In this document: positions 12,181-23,080 of the stretch, piece after piece
Layout: each line of letters opens with the position of its first letter
Numbering within the stretch: the stretch's first letter is position 1
Source: Eutreptiella sp. 'Long Island Sound 2002'
Lineage: Eukaryota; Euglenozoa; Euglenophyceae; Eutreptiales; Eutreptiaceae
Reading direction: 5' to 3'
NCBI GenBank assembly: GCA_964036045.1
Contig: OZ038379.1
Coordinates: 106,346,025-106,410,024, forward strand
Length of the DNA: 64,000 nucleotides
The notes under the pieces: generated by a model
The model's database searches: none
Told to the model about the DNA's origin: nothing
The model's input: the letters and a program-made list of their open reading frames with translations, nothing else
Translations under genes and position numbers: made by a program

Positions 12181-13080
12181 CCAACATGGGAACTCATTTT
12201 TATGGAAGTCTCTTTTTGTATCCATCATCTCGAAGGTTCTCCAAATTTCTTTTCATATCCATTCCCTCGAAAGTTCACGAAATCCCTCTCGGTATCCATC
12301 CTCTCGGAGGTTTTGAGAAATCCTGTTGGGCATCTATCCTCTCAAAGGCTTTAGAAATCTTCGCATCAACACTCTTGTATCTCACCAAAATTTCTTCGTA
12401 CTCATCTTTGTATCTCCGTCGTTACGAAATTTCCTCGGGCCTCATAAAATTCCTTCGTACTCATCTTGGTATCTCCGTCGTTGTGGAATTTCCTCGGGTG
12501 TCACCAAAATTCCTGCGTACTCATCTTCGGATCTCCGTCGTTACGAAATTTCGTCGGGTCTCACCAAGATTTCTTCGTACTCCATCTTGGTACCTCGACC
12601 ATCAGCAAATATCCTCGTATCTCTTGGAGATTTCTTCGTACGCATCTTTCGTGTCTTGAGCATCATGAAATCGTCTAGCATCTCAATGAAGTGTTCAAGT
12701 ACCCAAACTTCGTATCTCGAGCATCACAAAATAGTCTCTTTGTACTCATACTTCGTATCTCAAAATACCTTCATGTCACAATCCTCAAGAAAGATTTTTG
12801 TTTCTCCTTCTTCTTGAAATACCACCACGTATCCATCATCACGAACCTTTTTCTAGATCCATCATCTCGAGATACCTTCGTTTCTGCTTGTTATCGAAGT
12901 ACCATCATGGACCCATCGTCTCGAAATATTTTCGTTTGTCCTTCTTCTCGAAAGATATCCTTCTTCTCGGAGTACCATCATGTGTCCATCATCACGAAAC
13001 ATTTCGGTAGATCCATCTTCTAGAAAGATATTCTTCTTCTCGAAGTACCATCATGGACTATGTTATCAAAATATTTTCGT
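12180..13080. repeat. Degenerate minisatellite (~55-60 bp) splitting the decayed gene
   Basis: Pyrimidine-rich phrases such as TTCGTACTCATCTTNGTATCTCC followed by GTCGTTACGAAATTTCCTCGG recur about every 55-60 bp from 12390 to 12640. Related ATCCATCATCTCGAA phrases recur on both sides. The block lies between two pieces of coding-quality minus-strand sequence, so it is either an expanded intron or an expansion inside an exon. Confidence 0.65.
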
Positions 13081-13084
13081 ACAA

Positions 13085-13208
13085 TCATCTTCTCAAAGTA
13101 CCCCAAACGTCCGCCAAGAGTGACATAGGCGTCCACAATGTCTAAGGAATCCATGATGAACATGAAGTTACCCTTGGCGGGTTCGAACACGACCATGGAG
13201 ATGGGGTG
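13085..13208 (-). pseudogene. 5' piece of the decayed minus-strand coding region
   Basis: One minus-strand frame reads ISMVVFEPAKGNFMFIMDSL and then DIVDAYVTLGGRLGYFEK before running into the minisatellite. The quality matches the blocks at 9.7-12.2 kb, so I infer it is the same broken gene. No start codon can be chosen, and no motif is recognised. Confidence 0.4.
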
Positions 13209-13226
13209 ATTTCGTGGTGCACGGGG

Positions 13227-13258
13227 ATGTTAGACTAGGCTAGGCTAGGCTAGGCTAT
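13227..13258. repeat. (TAGGC)n microsatellite
   Basis: About four to five perfect tandem copies of TAGGC at the edge of the broken gene, in a ~330 bp gene-free stretch that extends to the repeat at 13544 and otherwise holds nothing I recognise. Confidence 0.9.
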
Positions 13259-13543
13259 TGCAACTATTCTAAGCTTAACTATTCTATGGACTATGAAACG
13301 CAAGCACAACGCAAGCTTCAAACTTGCGATGACTACAACGTTATTCAAGAAACAAAGTAATGGGCTCATAAATTTTTTTTTCTCATGTGTGTCATGTCGT
13401 TTATAGTCCGTGGTGCTTAGCATTACTTTCTCTCGTGCCATTTTGCACAAGCAAAAAGAGGAAAACATGGGAGACGGCGCAGGGTGGGCGAACCATGCTT
13501 ATCCCAAAAGGAACAAGCTTTGGCCTGCATGCCCTGTGCTACC

Positions 13544-14208
13544 ACAAAGAAAAACGCCTTTACTCCCATTTTGGCATTAGTCTATGTAAGATAAAAATGT
13601 TTGTTTAAAAATAAAGAAAACCATACAACAATCAAGCTAACCAACAAGGCAAAGGAAAGCGTGCAACAACACTCACTAAGGTGAATCACTTGCCGTGCCA
13701 AATATGTAGTAACAAAGAGTCATCGTTGGGATCTACCTCTAACGTGCACTCAACTAAGTCATAATTCGACATACTACGTCCCAATACCTAGTCCCTAATC
13801 CTATCCCCGTGCACCACGAGCCCATGGCGCTGTGAACAGAGGAATACAGGATGTGGATAAGGTAAGGGTCATGGGCAAACATGATACCCACGCAATACAC
13901 AACCACAAACGCAACACACAAGGCGAGCATGTGTCCATCTCGCGAGTCTTGTATTGAGTATGCTACACATACAAAAGATTTTTGAGATCAAACCAAATAT
14001 ATTCGCCATTCCAACCTACCACCAAACATTATTTAATCATGAATGAAATCAGAGATGACGACAGAATTATGCAAATAGCGACAGAGTGCGGCGACAGCTG
14101 CGGCGACAGAAGACACGCAATTCTGTTAACGGCACACAGCACATTCACACAGCAAACACAGTACACTGACAATATGGCGACCCTCAATGAAGGCAATTTT
14201 TCTTACTC
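13544..14208 (+). repeat. Dispersed 0.68 kb repeat, copy 2
   Basis: Near-identical direct repeat of 3518-4195, lying 10.0 kb downstream and immediately before the non-LTR retrotransposon. Sequence outside the shared block differs on both sides. Small deletions, such as one near 13998, distinguish the copies. Confidence 0.75.
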
Positions 14209-14314
14209 ACAGCATCGAACCAAGGGCTTCTGACGACGTCAATGGCGTCACACGCCCGAGAGGTCTTCGGATCAGCGTTACTCTGCGCATCGTCAAGCCC
14301 ACGACTCCGCCTCC

Positions 14315-14744
14315 ATGACGATGCACGGCTCCGCCCGCGGCCCGTGGCGCACGGTCTCCACCGCGGGGAAGTCAGACATCCTGATGCCCTATGGAGTCCC
14401 TGACTTTGTGGCCTCCTCAGTTTCGCAACCCAGAACCCTGGCTTCCCGCCGCGCCCTCAAAAGACGAACCTGGCGTAGCGGGGCCTCGAAGCGTCAAAAA
14501 AACGAGGCCGCCCAGGCGCGCCCCTCTGACCACCTAAGTAGCCCCTCCCCTGCCAGTCTCACCCCCCCCCCCCCGCCCCCCTCTCGTATCTGCACCGAGG
14601 GCCCACCCTACCCCCCTTCTCCTTCTTTTGAGCCTCCATCCCCCCCTGAGACTGGTTTACCTCCCCTGCCCCCCTGCACAGCACCGAGAAAGTCCAAAGG
14701 TTACCGCAGATCCAAACAACTCTATCTAGGTCCTCCCAGTGAGG
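14315..14744 (+). pseudogene. LINE N-terminal proline-rich leader
   Basis: The open frame begins at ATG 14315 and continues in frame into the endonuclease. It is rich in Pro, Arg and Ser, with poly-C tracts at 14559-14585. No RNA-binding zinc knuckle or RRM is visible, so I do not call it a canonical ORF1. It may be a linker at the start of the polyprotein, or the tail of an ORF1 whose front has been lost. Runs of C make the frame unreliable. Confidence 0.5.
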
Positions 14745-15417
14745 CTCTCCGTGTTCGAAGCTACAACATCCAAAAGAAACAACCCGATCCTTTCGTCCTC
14801 CACAACCTGAGTTGCGTCGTCGGAGTCCAGCTCTTACAGGAACTACAGGAGCCCCCCTCCCTCCCCTCGCGGTCTCTCTTTGACGGACGGCACTGCTGTG
14901 GTGTTTTCCCCTGAATTGTCTCCCTTTGCAGAACATTACGCTCTCAACAACCCGGAAGGGTGGCTATGCGCGGCGACACTCACCCTCCCTCCGTATTCTC
15001 CTGTCCTCTTCGTCTCTGTGTATGCACCTAGTGATAAGAGAGCTGAATTAGAGGAGCTGCTGGTGCCCCTCCTTCAGAAGCACGACCATTACATCATCGG
15101 TGGGGACTTCAATGCAGTGCCTTGCACCCTTCTCGATCTCATTCTCACGGATGACCACCCATGGCATTGGTTAAGGCAGTCTGTAACCTCCACTCCTCCT
15201 CGCCTGATTGACACATACCGCCTGGTAAACCCCCTGACCAGCGAATGTACCAGGTACCGCACTCAGAGTCGGCTGTCACAGAAGAGAATTGACTTAATTC
15301 TAGCGTCCCCGGCCAATTTGCCTCACGTTTCCCTCTTGGATGCGTCGATCGACACTCAAAATCGTACCACAGATCACCATCCTGTGGACGCCATCTTTGA
15401 TGTCCCCTCCCCCACAT
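14745..15417 (+). pseudogene. LINE APE-type endonuclease domain (EEP fold)
   Basis: This domain nicks target DNA to prime reverse transcription. It starts with LRVRSYNIQKK, corresponding to the asparagine-bearing first strand of the fold. It shifts frame at the C run near 14850, then continues with LFVSVYAPSDKRAELEELL, the GGDFNAV motif (Asp/Asn catalytic pair), QKRIDLILAS, and TDHHPVDAIFD, which carries the closing Asp-His pair. All the usual catalytic blocks are present in order, so only the frame change disables it. Length and spacing fit the family. The domain ends at the inserted tandem dimer at 15418. Confidence 0.8.
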
Positions 15418-16433
15418 CCCGTGGCTTGACATTGTTGATGTCACGTGTGGTGTTGTTGGGACGACTCGTTCTCCATGTTCTTAAATGCTTGAGAGGTTGG
15501 GAGCCCGTTCATGACGTCACCGTGACAGAGCCCAACCCGCTAACGTCATGACTTTGGGGGCTGCACGCAGGCCAAATTTTGCCTCGCCCCACGGGCACAT
15601 ATCTCTTATGCCAGGCGGCACTCACCCAGTCCTTCACCTACTGCGAGGTCGCAGGTTGGACCACCACGCGTCTCCTGTACAGTCATTGACGCGGGCGAGT
15701 GTCTAGCTGCTTTACTGCTGGCTGTGTGTGTGTGTGTGTTTTTGCACAACGGGCAGCACACCTGTGGCTGGGGGAGCTTGCCCAGCAACTTCTTCGTTCA
15801 CGACGTGACGTACGCACAGCGCGCGGTGCGGACAGCGCTAGCAGTTTCTGTAGCACACTGCCCTGTGTGTGGGGTGCATCGTGTGTTGTTGTTTGTGCTG
15901 TGGGTGTTGTGGGCTGTCGAACGGACAGACTCGCGCTGCCAACGACAAGGGGTCCCCGTGGCTTGACATTGTTGATGTCACGTGTGGTGTTGTTGGGACG
16001 ACTCGTTCTCCATGTTCTTGAACGCTTGAGAGGTTGGGAGCCCGTTCATGACGTCACCGTGACAGAGCCCAACCCGCTAACGTCATGACTTTGGGGGCTG
16101 CGCGCAGGCCAAATTTTGCCTCGCCCCACGGGCACATATCTCTTATGCCAGGCGGCACTCACCCAGTCCTTCACCTACTGCGAGGTCGCAGGTTGGACCA
16201 CCACGCGTCTCCTGTACAGTCATTGACGCGGGCGAGTGTCTAGCTGCTTTACTGCTGGCTGTGTGTGTGTGTGTGTTTTTGCACAACGGGCAGCACACCT
16301 GTGGCTGGGGGAGCTTGCCCAGCAACTTCTTCGTTCACGACGTGACGTACGCACAGCGCGCGGTGCGGACAGCGCTGGCAGTTTCTGTAGCACACTGCCC
16401 TGTGTGTGGGGTGCATCGTGTGTTGTTGTTTGT
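15418..16433. repeat. Partial tandem dimer (537 + 479 bp) inserted in the LINE
   Basis: Unit 1 is 15418-15954 and unit 2 is 15955-16433. They are almost identical, and unit 2 lacks the last ~58 bp. Both start CCCGTGGCTTGACATTG. Each unit carries a perfect TGACGTCA palindrome (15512-15519 and 16049-16056), further TGACG/CGTCA half sites and a (GT)n run. The endonuclease frame before it and the RT linker after it are the same frame, so its net length is compatible with a multiple of 3. Similar pyrimidine-rich strings flank it, but no clean target duplication is visible. No protein family was recognised in it. Confidence 0.75.
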
Positions 16434-18396
16434 CCTCCCCCCCCCGAACCCCCCAGGACTGTCTTTAGACGCCTCACGGACAAAGAAGCCGACCATTACA
16501 CAGCCTCAATCCACCCATGGACATCCTGGGTTGCCCAAAACAAAACTGTCCTCCTGTCCTTACCCCTCTCTTCCCTCTTACCCATCGCCGATGCCCTTTT
16601 CTCTGAAATTTCAGGACACTACCATAAAATCACGGAGCCCTGTGGGCCCAGGGTCCGCCGAGCTTTCAAACGTTTCAAGCAGCTGCTCCGCCACCTCCCG
16701 CAAGTCTGATCCCCCCATTTCCGTCAGAAATACCTTGAGTTCCAAAGGGCATCTGAGCAAGCCAGATCCTCGCACGAGAAATCACGCTTCACGCGGGTGC
16801 ATCGCTCCATCATTCAACACCGCCGGTTAAAGTGAAGCATAACTGATTTCCTGGACCCGGACAAACGGTCAAACATCAGCCTACACACAGACAAAGGCCA
16901 CATCACCTTCGACCAGCATAAATTTGCCAACATCTTGGGTGACACCCAAAAAGCCCTTGGTGGCCCACCCGAGTTTCAACCTGATGATGAGTACCTTGAA
17001 TCCCTGCTCCCCCAGGTACCCAGCGCGCCTGAAGAGACAAGATCGCAGTCCGTCCCGCCCATCCCTTTGTCCTGGCTTGAAGACACCCTCCGAAGAGCAA
17101 AACCTGACAAGGCCGGCGGGGTGACCGCACCCATTTCTACCTTTTTCATCTCTTATCTTGGTCCTCCAAGGAACTCCTGCTCCACCTGTGCAAGAAAATA
17201 ATGTGTGAGGGTATGCCTCCCCACTGGGCCTACGCAAATCTTGCGATGCTCTACAAGAAAGGGGACCCACACCACGCAGAAAATTATCCCCCCATTTCAC
17301 TACTAAACTCTTGCTATAAGTTGGTAGCCAAGTGGCTGCTCCGCCAACTAAATGACGTCACTACGACCCATAAACTGATTCACCCTTCCCAGATGGGGGG
17401 ACTGAAAAAACACCAGACAGCTGATCACATTTTCCTGGTCCTCCACGCACTTCAAACCAACCCCAAGTGCTATCATCTTTATATTGATTTTAACAAAGCA
17501 TTCAATAGCGTAGCTGGCCCCCCCTTCTGGAGAATTTTAGGACATTGCAACGTGCCTGGCGAACTCATTGCGTGCCTTCAACTCCTCTACGAGCACACAC
17601 ACGACGCGTACCGGTATGAGCAGATGAGAGGGGTCCGGCAAGGATGCCCTCTGTCACCCCTACTGTTTGTCCTCTAGCTAAATGTGCTCTTGCTCAATGC
17701 ACCAATCCCCCATCCTTCTACTGCCCTTTCGCACACATGCCACTCGTTTATCGATGATCTTTTATATCGAACAACGGAATCCAGAAACTGATTCATTTTT
17801 ATGACACCGCGGGCCGAAACATGACAATGGACATGAACATGTCCAAAACAGAGGTGCAAGCCCTAAACGGGGCGTCGAGGCAAAAGTTCACTTCCCCCAC
17901 CAGACCGGTCTTCGACACTCACAATCCCGCCACAAACTCTCCAAGAGAGTTTTACAAGTACCTCGGCGTTTCAAATTTTACAAACAGCCACCCCCAAAAG
18001 CTCCTGGCCCTTGCCAAACGAGAAGTCGCTTCATTTTTCACCCGCCTCCAGCCGATCCTCCTCATCTCCCCCGAGCTCGTCTCTCTGGTAAACTGCCAGT
18101 TGATCCCGGTTCTGTGCTACCGCCTCATTGCCCATCGACTTACCCTGAATCAGCTCCATTCCCTCTGCCACTTCCTGTGGACCTCCCTCACCAAGCAACG
18201 AAGCATTTCCACCAAAATTTCCCCCAAAGATCGGTATCGACCCAAAGGCCGCGGCGGTCTTAACCTCACGGACCTGGAATCAGCCATCCACAAGTTTAAC
18301 GTTTCATCAGCCCTCCCTCCCTTGCGCCGTTATGCAAGCTGCCTATTTAACTCACAAACCGAGTTGGATTTTGGACACCTTCTGGGATTCATGTAA
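16434..18396 (+). pseudogene. LINE reverse transcriptase domain
   Basis: The domain copies element RNA into DNA at the nicked target. The linker (16440-16920) leads into WLEDTLRRAKPDKAGG, then MPPHWAYANLAMLYKKGDP and ENYPPISLLNSCYK (RT block 1/2). LYIDFNKAFNSV carries the first catalytic Asp, MRGVRQGCPLSPLLF is the dNTP-contacting block, and HSFIDDLLYRT at about 17737-17770 is the F-x-D-D catalytic pair. KYLGVSNF marks the thumb. In-frame stops are TGA at 16707-16709 and 16833-16835 and TAG at 17675-17677. Frame changes occur near 17127 and 17790. Catalytic residues are all intact, so the copy is recently broken or affected by sequence errors. Confidence 0.85.
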
Positions 18397-18895
18397 TGCT
18401 CTGGGCTACGAGTACAACGGCCTCCCTTGGAACCCCATTACCCCTGCCCACCTGACTGTTGGCGACCGGCTTTTTGTGCAATGCCTGGTATGTCAGGACA
18501 GTCAATCCTCTCCCTACCCGAGCCCTGCCCCATCGCTCAATCATGCCAGCTTATCCACCCGCCCGCACTTGGGGGAAGTCACGGCCGTGGATTCGTCACA
18601 AGCTCAAGTTACCTTTGAAGATGACCCTCTCACCCTCACGACTGAACACACATGGTCCTGGACCCAACCCCCTCAGGGCCTTTTCCAATGGAACACTTCT
18701 GAGCGGAGCATCCTGGCGCCTCTCCCCCTTCAACCTCAGGAATTGACCCCGTCAGCGCCGTCGCCACCCCTGAATGCCTCACCCCTCGGCAGTACACAGT
18801 TGGCCCATTTTTTTGAAGTGCCTGGGCTGATTCACGTCCTCAAAAGATTCAACCTACAGGCATGGGACTGCAGTAAAGGCTGCCGACTCTTAGAC
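18397..18895 (+). pseudogene. LINE RT-RNase H connection
   Basis: The frame shared with the RNase H domain runs from about 18332 and encodes a Pro/Ser-rich connector with TWSWTQPPQGLFQWNTSERS in the middle. It carries no catalytic motif. It joins the RT thumb to RNase H, and the frame change around 18360 lies at a TTTT run. Confidence 0.6.
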
Positions 18896-19373
18896 AGCAA
18901 GGCTCCAACGACCTGGGTTTACACTGATGGCTCAGCTGCGCCACTGTGCTACGGGAGCGCGGCCACCCTCTTCCCCCCTACCGGCAGCCCTTGAATCTTG
19001 TGCTGCTGCTCGCCGTACGAGTCTTTTGAAGGTTCAGAAGGCCGTCCGCGTTGTGCTGCAATGGCTACATGCCTTCCCACAACATAACCGTGTATGTTTC
19101 CTCATCGATAACGACCAGGTGCAGCGCACACTGGCCTGTGCTGTTCGTCTCTGCGGTAACTGTGTGCCCGTCCCCCCTGAGGCATCCCTGTGGACCAGAG
19201 TTTACTGCAGCCTCGTGAGAGGGCTTCCTGAACAGTGCATAGTCCAGAGCGCTTGGATTAAAGGTCATGCGGGCTTCGCCGGGAACGAGGTGAGTGATTA
19301 TTTCAGCAAATGGGCTGCGCACGGCCTCAGCTGGCACCGCAAACTTACCCCCCCCCCCTTTTCCGTTCAGTGA
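18896..19373 (+). pseudogene. LINE RNase H domain
   Basis: RNase H degrades the RNA strand of the RNA/DNA hybrid. WVYTDGSAA gives the first catalytic Asp, FLIDNDQVQRTL the third-position Asp, and AWIKGHAGFAGNEVSDYFSK the W-x-x-G-H-x-G-x-x-G-N-E-x-x-D block. The frame changes near 18972, at a C6 run, where the upstream frame ends FPPTGSP and the other begins with LESCAAARR. The domain is otherwise complete. RNase H-bearing APE retrotransposons belong to the I, R1, Tad and related groups; I cannot place the clade more finely. Confidence 0.8.
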
Positions 19374-20280
19374 CGCTCAACAAACGCCCGGTCCTCTGTC
19401 CTCCCTCCTCCTCCTACGTGAAGTCACCTCTGCCCGCACATGCCCACTCTGACCTACACCACACTCTCAGTTTAGACTACTATAAACACTCCAGTTTTTT
19501 CGCGACTTTTTCGTTCAAATGGTCTTCTGGAAATTTCTGCATGGCCACTGGAATGTGTCTCAGTATCACTGCCCGTTCTGCTCCACGCCGCACCCATTGA
19601 ACCCCATTACGTTTGTCGCTGAATGTTGCACTATGGATACTTTTCGTCAAGAAATGTTTCAGGCGTGGCCCTCACCTTTCAACGTAATAACTGCAGTCTG
19701 GTGGGAGTCACAGGATGTCGAACCGGCGCCACTTTGTTAGGACTTTGGTCCGCAAGAGTCTTGTCCCCCTCCTCATAACCCCACCAGCGGGCAAAAACCT
19801 CGCGGAACGCAAAGAAGATCTTCTCATGGCCCTTCGTTATCGGCGGTCTGCCCTGACCACCGACCAGATCCTCAGCCACCTGCACAGCCACCACTGCCAT
19901 TGCCACGCCCCCCCCCCCCTGTGTCCGACCCCTTTTGCCGTCTACAGCACGTCACGGGCACCCTCACCTCCCAAACCAGCCACCTACTCCCCCTCCCCTT
20001 CCGTCTTCTGTCAAACGCCGAACTACCACGTCCAAACGCCCAGCCGACCAGCCAAATACTCAGGGCCAAAAACAAAAAAAGACGTCGCAACACCACACAG
20101 CAACCACCCAGCAGCACACCGCGGCCCAACCGCCGCCAAAAGCACACTCTATCGACTCGAGGTACACGAAAAATGACCTCTCTTTTCCCGTTCGCCCCCC
20201 AAGCAGAGATGACCCCCCCCCCTCAGCCTCTCCCCCATCGTCTAACCTGAAACGTGTCCCACCTGCCTGAAACCTGACTG
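19374..20280 (+). pseudogene. LINE zinc-finger tail and 3' region
   Basis: After an 11-base C run at about 19345 the frame changes again. HGHWNVSQYHCPFCSTPHPL is followed by C-C and M-D, matching the C-x2-C...H...C zinc-binding finger that follows RT in many retrotransposons. A basic tail (RTLVRKSLVPLLITPPAGKN, ERKEDLLMALRYRR) runs to about 19890. From 19900 the sequence is proline/lysine-rich low complexity up to about 20270. No poly(A) is seen. Confidence 0.65.
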
Positions 20281-20399
20281 GTCCACCACAGGAAACAACT
20301 GTTCAGTCTGTTCATATTGCGGCTGTCCTTCGAAGAACTGATTCCCGGACCTTCATGGCATTTCGTGTGGAGCCTTGGCCGGGCTTTAAATGTCGCTTT

Positions 20400-21260
20400 G
20401 TGTTAAAAACTACACTTCATTGAAACGTATTTCAACCTAACCAACTTTCTGTGCATGTGCCTACAGCACCGCAAATCGAGGCCATTTGGTTGAATGGTGA
20501 CAATTTTGAGAGCATCGCCGAGGAACCGAATTGCAGAGAGCATCATACCTGTTTCGTATCCTGTTTTGCTGCTTTGTTTGCGGCTTTCCTCTCCTCACGC
20601 TGTGCTTCAGCTTCTGCTTCATCCTGTTTCTTTCGGAAGCCATCAGCTTCTTCCTCAGCAGCCTCCAGCAGCCACGCAAATGCACGCCCTTTCACTCAAT
20701 GGTGACAATTTTTTGAACATCGCTGAACAAAGAATTGCAGATGGCATGGTACCTTTTTTCGCTCCTTTTCCGCTGCTTCCCTCGCTTCCTGCTGTGCTCC
20801 AGCGGCTGCTGCTTCCAACCTTGTTCCTTCTTCCTCTTTTTTGCGGATTTCATTAGCCTCTTTCTCAGCAACTTGCAGCAGCCCCGAAAATGCACGCCAT
20901 TTCGTTCAATGGTGACCATGGGGCGTATTTGGCTGAAGAACTGAATTGCGGAGAGCATCATGCCTGTTTCCTCCTCAGTTCCGCTGCTTTCCCTGCGGCT
21001 TCAGCCGCTGCTTCTTCCTCTCTTTTTCGGAAAGCATCAGCTCGTTACTCTGCAGCATCCAGCAGCCCTGCAAATGCAGGCCATTTGGTTCAATGGTGAC
21101 AATCTTGAGAGCATCGCTGAAGAACCGAATTGCAGATGGCATCATACCCGTTTCCTCTTTTGTTCCGCTGCTTTCTCTGCTGCAGCCAACCTTGTTGTTT
21201 CTTCATCCTTTCTGTGACGTTCATCACCGTCCTTGTCACCAGCCTGCAGCAGCCCCAATT
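20400..21260 (-). repeat. Minisatellite array B (~185-210 bp units), related to array A
   Basis: Four units are marked by variants of CCATTTGGTTCAATGGTGACAA at about 20483, 20687, 20897 and 21081. On the minus strand they give charged segments such as LRKKLMASERNRMKQKLK. The left edge (ATTTCAACCTAAC, 20429) matches array A near 1297. The array lies immediately downstream (minus strand) of a lysine-rich coding region, suggesting repeated 3' exons of that gene or a mobile element's own repeats. Confidence 0.6.
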
Positions 21261-21289
21261 ATAGCCATTACATGCATTCCCCTGAGGCG

Positions 21290-22640
21290 TCAGGGATCAT
21301 GAATAAGCCCCTGAGGGTACGCGCAGAAACGCTTGCAACACATTTCAACGCACCGCGGTTCAATCAGGGGGGGGTAGGGCAGGGAAGACTGGATTACCAC
21401 GCCTGGTAGTTGGTTACTGAAAATCGAACTATGGCATGGACAAGAACATCAACCTACTGCCGCAAGATTTCGTGCACTCCCTTGTTTGTAGTATCTGCTT
21501 CGGCTTCTTTTGGCTTGCGTTCCGCTTCTACTGCCGCTTCATCCTGATGCAAAACATTTAGTTTACAGGCATCCCAGTGTAGCACATCGGTGATGTTGTC
21601 ACAGTGTGGGAAATGTCTGCAGCACACAACCTTTCTCCTAAACTCTTCTACAGCCTCTCTATGTGCAATGGCTGCTTGGTCTGCCTTCTTTTGAGCTTCA
21701 GCAACCGCTGTATCATCAGCCGCACTGGAAGACGCTTGGTTATCAGAATTGCAAATGTTCCCGAATTGATGTTGTTTCAGATATACACAAATGATACCAC
21801 TGGATGGTCGGTGAAAATCTCCTTAGTGTGTGCCCCTGGCGGACCGCATCAGAAAGTTCAGACATCACAGCGTCTCGTCCTGCTTTTTCCGGAACAAAGA
21901 GGCTGAACAGCTTTGAAACGTCTTATTTGATGCAACATCTACGTTGTTCAGTTCTCCAACACCTGCTTCCTTGACCTTCCTAGCAAGCTGAACAATTTCC
22001 TGCTCAGAGAGTACATGCTTCGCAAGCTTCTTTTTTTGGCTTTGGGATGCCGTATTCTTGCCCTTTGCCGTTTTTTTCGTTAATTTCTTTGCTTTAGCCA
22101 CTTGCCGTTTCTTTTGTGTCCCATTGGCCTTGTCTGGGGATCCAGTGTTATCCTCAGAATAGTGTCTTACCTCGCCATCCCGCGCATATTCTGTTTCACT
22201 CGGCTCGTCCACTGATGAATCCTCTTGTTCCTCTTGTTCCTGGAGTCCATCTTTGTCTCTTTTACCCCTCCCGCAAAGTCATCGCCTTCCGGCACACATT
22301 CTATCAGTTTCATTGAAGGTGGTGGAAGTCAATCTTTGAACCGCCTTGGGACTACTACATCCCTACAAAATAGTCTCAGAGGGTGGTCACAATCGTCGAG
22401 CTTAATAAACACTTTCAATGCCGACTCCCCCGTGATTCTGCAAAACCATGCAGTAAGAAATTCATTTCGTGTTCCTGGAGGCGCACCCTTCCTGCGTGCA
22501 GTCCTCTTTAATAGCGCTGCCTCTTCACCAATCTCAACACTTTTTTCTTTAGCAGTAAAATGCGGCGCGGGGCGCAATTCCGGCTCAATCACATCCGACG
22601 TGTCGCACTTGCATTTTAGGTCTTTGTCGCTCCACATCAC
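21290..22640 (-). CDS. Basic, lysine-rich protein, unrecognised (exons or broken gene)
   Basis: Two minus-strand pieces look coding. At 22640-22330 the frame reads KCDTSDVIEPELRPAPHFTA, KGAPPGTRNEFLTAWFCRIT and VFIKLDDCDHPLRLFCRDVV. At 22290-21866 another frame is acidic (QEQEEQEDSSVDEPSETEYA) and then very basic (KAKKLTKKTAKGKNTASQSQ), ending SLFRKKQDETL. A third, 21720-21480, continues with an Ala/Glu/Lys helix, CCRHFPHCDN and EAAVEAERKPKEA. The pieces are in different frames, joined by an intron or a frameshift near 22300. I do not recognise a domain. The acidic-basic layout suggests a nuclear or nucleic-acid-binding protein, but that is inference. Array B lies just downstream. Confidence 0.4.
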
Positions 22641-23080
22641 TACAATGAGTGTGTGGATGCATTGCTATTGGTTAGTGTTGCATTTTGAATTTCAAATGAG
22701 CACGTCAAATACCACTAGTATGCATCATGCCCTTTTTTGCTTGCTCTACTCCACATAGCATAACCAAATGGCCCATGTATTTAATCAACCCATTTATGCA
22801 AACAATGTGTACAAAAGCTGTCGTTGATGACGGAACATGCCTTCGTAAGCCACCGAAAAAATTTCACTGAAGGTTTGTATTCTCACAGGACCAGGCTTCA
22901 CAATGCATGACTGCCGTGTCCACAATTGTTTGCATTTACAAGTAGACATTTCAGAGATTCGATTTCCAAAAAAAAAAGCCAATGGTCTCCATTCGTCATT
23001 GGACATTTGCATTGTAGACTGTATTAGTCCACTAGACACAAACAAAACAATTTGAACGCAAAAGGAAAGAACACAAATTG
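22641..23080. other. AT-rich unassigned sequence
   Basis: Nothing recognisable. AT-rich, with an A10 run at about 22971. Confidence 0.4.

Larger units (their letters stand above)
14209..20280 (+). mobile_element. Non-LTR retrotransposon (LINE) with APE endonuclease, RT and RNase H
   Basis: On the plus strand this stretch holds, in order, a proline-rich leader (14315-14740), an APE-type endonuclease (14745-15417), an insertion (15418-16433), reverse transcriptase (16434-18330), RNase H (18900-19370) and a CCHC-like zinc finger (19550-19640). This order is typical of target-primed retrotransposons that carry RNase H. No poly(A) tail or target duplication is evident, so the 3' limit is approximate. 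Several frameshifts occur. Most sit at runs of C, A or T (for example near 14850, 17127, 18972 and 19350). True nonsense codons are TGA at 16707 and 16833 and TAG at 17675. As given, the element cannot produce a full-length protein. Confidence 0.85.

Noticed and set aside
3518-14208. LTR retrotransposon bounded by the two direct repeats
   Set aside because: No TG...CA ends, primer-binding site or gag-pol, and the coding sequence between is on the opposite strand to the polyadenylation-like signal. Kept only as a repeat pair.
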